Position numbers and translations under genes: made by a program. Positions 38,863 through 40,583 of a stretch of DNA of 40,583 nucleotides are shown here, piece by piece; the stretch's first letter is position 1; each line of letters opens with the position of its first letter. Under the pieces are notes generated by a model. The model ran no database searches, was not told the origin of the DNA, and saw only the letters and a program-made list of their open reading frames with translations. Origin of the DNA: Cyclobacterium qasimii M12-11B. GTDB taxonomy: Bacteria; Bacteroidota; Bacteroidia; Cytophagales; Cyclobacteriaceae. Where the stretch lies: positions 1 to 40,583 of the forward strand of contig NZ_ATNM01000057.1 in assembly GCF_000427295.1 (NCBI RefSeq), given 5' to 3'.

Positions 38863-38897
38863 TTATTTTGGAATGGTTCGATACCATTCCAAAATAA
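38863..38897. other. 15-bp hairpin
   Basis: A perfect stem (TTATTTTGGAATGGT with ACCATTCCAAAATAA) has a TCGAT loop. There is no T-run beyond its own arms and no adjacent gene, so the role (terminator, protein site or mobile-element end) is open. Confidence 0.45.
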
Positions 38898-39072
38898 ATT
38901 ATTGAATTGAATTGGTTATAAACCCTAAACCAGGCGTAAGAAAAGTCTTGATTTAATGCTGAAGTGTGTAAAATTTTTAGCTATTGTGTTAATTACCCCC
39001 CCAAATAGGCGATACTGTGTATAATGAACCCCGAAAACGCCATAATTGTTAATTTGAAAAAATCCGAAAATC

Positions 39073-39646
39073 TATCTTTGTTTATATACTTGAATGAAGA
39101 TTTTTAAATGCAACTATGTTGCGTAAGTAATCGTCTTTTTAAGCCTGTATGTTAATTTTTATAGCGGAAAGTGCCGGGGGGCTTTCCCATATCTTAAGTT
39201 GAGGGGGTGTTTTTATAGTATGGGTCTGTTTCTAAGGGACATATTCTAAAAAATGGCGTGGTATATGGAATAGGGGAAAGGTTAACATTGATAAATGATA
39301 GCTTTATTCTCTACCTTAAATATACAAATGCATAAACAGGAAAAGCTTAAATGGTGGAGTGTGCTTTTCATTCACTGCTATCATGGGATTTCCACATTTT
39401 TAAATTACCCAAGTACAGGATTAACAAATGATACCCACCATTTTTAATTATTTAAAATTGAAAATGGTGGGATACAAGAGCGTAACAAAACTACCCTCGG
39501 TCTTTAATGGCTTTTTGTGGAGGGCTGCGGAACTCCTCAGTTCCTTAAATGTTACGAATGGACTCCATGTCCAATTCATCAGCGGATTTCTTGCGGTAGC
39601 ACTTTACATAATCTCTGTGTAGGGGATTATGTATTATAATCTTTTT
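39073..39646 (+). ncRNA. Candidate structured RNA with own promoter and terminator
   Basis: TATCTTTG (39073-39080) fits the -7 box TAnnTTTG; a -33 element at proper spacing is not clear. A series of hairpins follows: GGAAAG/CTTTCC (39166-39187), GAAAAGC/GCTTTTC (39340-39369), CCCACCATTTT/AAAATGGTGGG (39434-39471), GGAACT/AGTTCC (39529-39544) and GGAC/GTCC (39560-39572). It ends at a terminator. The 64-codon open frame across part of it looks noncoding. No known RNA class is recognised, and this is a guess from structure density. Confidence 0.2.
39625..39646 (+). terminator. Terminator-like hairpin next to the orphan gene
   Basis: GATTAT pairs with ATAATC (6 bp, 5-base loop), followed by TTTTTC. 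It faces the end of the minus-strand orphan gene, so it would stop transcription from the left. Confidence 0.5.
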
Positions 39647-40404
39647 CATTTTTCCCAATATCTTTTAATTGTGGATACTCCATATTTCAATCCGAATTCA
39701 CTTTCAATTTTATTTTTAAAACGTCTTAAAGTAAGATAGGGATAGATTTTTTTAGTGGCTACAATTAAAGATTTGGTTTGTTCGTCTGATGCCATAAAAT
39801 TGCCCCTTCCATATTTTCGAATTGAGGTTGATTTATATGGAAGTCTTTCTTTTAGGTTTTTCACTGTTGGGAAAATACCCCAAAATTGATTTTGGAATTC
39901 CTTGGAAGCTTTTCTGATATCCTCCCTTATAGCCTTAATATAGCTTTCCTTGCGTAAAGCCCTTTTTAATTTAGACCTCTGGTCAGAATCCTCAACTTCT
40001 TCAACATCATCAGAATACCAGTGCTTTTTTTTTAATTTTAAAGGAACATAACCTCTAAGGTCCAGGGCTCCAGCAACTTTTAAACCGAATTCATCAATTA
40101 TTTCCTCGGTCTTGGAATATCCCATTATTCCTTCATTACCCTTCCAATGTATAATCCAATTGAAAAAAAGCTTTTTTAAGGTTGTATAATCTTTTATGAT
40201 TTCTTGATTATTCCAAAAGAGTTGGACAATTGTACTCTGAATATACACTTTGTCTGTAAAATTAGGGTCATACCTTAACATTGTTCGGTAAGGGATTACA
40301 TCATAGACATTATATTCTTTCATCATATGCCTTAAGCTCCCAGAAATTGGAGTGAAAGAACGATATTTTTTACCGTCCATTTCAAAAAATATTAAATTTC
40401 TCAT
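39646..40404 (-). CDS. Orphan 252-residue protein, possible DNA-binding C-terminus
   Basis: I do not recognise the family. There is no signal peptide or membrane segment, so it should be cytoplasmic. The N-terminal 100 residues mix aromatic and charged residues (FFNWIIHWKGNEGIMGYSKTEEIIDEFG). A basic helical middle (KLKRALRKESYIKAIREDIRKASKEFQNQFW) follows. The C-terminal YLTLRRFKNKIESEFGLKYGVSTIKRYWEK has the spacing of a helix-turn-helix or winged helix. Clean coding bias and the lack of repeats support a real gene. It lies in the inserted element beside the possible structured RNA. A replication, partition or regulatory role is possible but unproved. Confidence 0.65.
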   Translation of the reverse strand: MRNLIFFEMDGKKYRSFTPISGSLRHMMKEYNVYDVIPYRTMLRYDPNFTDKVYIQSTIVQLFWNNQEIIKDYTTLKKLFFNWIIHWKGNEGIMGYSKTEEIIDEFGLKVAGALDLRGYVPLKLKKKHWYSDDVEEVEDSDQRSKLKRALRKESYIKAIREDIRKASKEFQNQFWGIFPTVKNLKERLPYKSTSIRKYGRGNFMASDEQTKSLIVATKKIYPYLTLRRFKNKIESEFGLKYGVSTIKRYWEK

Positions 40405-40583
40405 CGTTCAAAAATAAATTGAAAAATCTTTTGATTTTGAATGTTCTATTTCGGTTTTTGTAATTAAAGTTGGTATATTTTTCTAACAATATCTAAATAA
40501 ATATTAATAAATCATTTGATATATTGAGCATTGCCAATCCGTTAATTTACATATCGGTTTGAAACCTTCCTTTAAATTGCTAG
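40405..40583. other. Right edge, AT-rich upstream region of the orphan gene
   Basis: About 180 bases, strongly AT-rich. It should contain the promoter of the orphan gene on the minus strand. No feature could be placed, and the element continues beyond the window. Confidence 0.4.

Larger units (their letters stand above)
38121..39072. other. Noncoding stretch with repeats and strong hairpins
   Basis: About 950 bases without a supported gene. It holds CCTGCGGCAGG (38252-38262), repeat copy B, nested stems at 38464-38540 and a 15-bp hairpin at 38863-38897. The minus-strand open frames here have no coding features. Confidence 0.5.

Noticed and set aside
38675-38887. 70-residue minus-strand frame
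   Set aside because: Its start lies inside the 15-bp hairpin, and the sequence shows no coding features.
39428-39622. 64-residue plus-strand frame
   Set aside because: It lies across three hairpins, its start is inside a strong inverted repeat, and the protein has no family or convincing helix pattern.

Overview
The window looks like the chromosome of a marine or soil-type Bacteroidota, most likely Cytophagales and near Cyclobacteriaceae (Cyclobacterium, Echinicola, Algoriphagus). That placement rests on a SusC/SusD pair, many lipoproteins and DUF families typical of the phylum (DUF4421, DUF6340, a DUF4221-like protein), a TAnnTTTG-type promoter, low GC, and a PSD1/DUF1501 operon that is common in this family. 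The genus is inferred from gene content only.

Layout. 0-4.3 kb: edge of a lysine-tract secreted protein, an aspartate-type aminotransferase, a frameshifted family 2 glycosyltransferase, and a DUF4421 outer-membrane protein. 4.6-11 kb: SusC-like TonB-dependent receptor, its SusD-like lipoprotein, and a DUF6340 lipoprotein. 11-13.8 kb (minus): cobalamin-independent methionine synthase metE behind a cobalamin riboswitch. 14-20 kb (minus): tight three-gene operon for a PSCyt1/DUF1549/LamG/DUF1553 lipoprotein, a DUF1501 protein and a beta-propeller. 20-26.2 kb: propeller lipoprotein, a glutamate-receptor-like ion channel, a TrmH/SpoU methyltransferase and mutS. 26.3-26.6 kb: tRNA-Gly(GCC) and tRNA-Leu(TAA). 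26.7-33.3 kb: secreted Reg_prop/alpha-alpha-barrel protein, a lipoprotein, an orphan gene and a P-type ATPase.

At 34.0 kb the chromosome is interrupted by an integrated element. The 3' end of a tRNA-Asn gene (minus strand), with its old terminator still beside it, is followed at once by repeated arm-like sites and a tyrosine integrase reading into the element. The other end and the intact tRNA-Asn must lie to the right of the window. Inside the element are a small coiled-coil protein, two membrane-anchored beta-domain proteins of unknown function, group II intron-like relics, two diverged copies of a noncoding repeat, several strong hairpins, a possible structured RNA and an orphan 252-residue protein.

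A window-wide feature changes how the annotation must be read. Five otherwise well-conserved genes (glycosyltransferase, metE, ion channel, Reg_prop protein, P-type ATPase) are broken by seven frameshifts. Each is explained by the loss of one base, six of them in short A/T runs and one probably in a CC pair, and each gene's length is restored exactly by adding those bases back. Uncorrected sequencing indels are the simplest explanation, so most of these genes are probably intact in the living organism. No CRISPR array or rRNA gene was seen.
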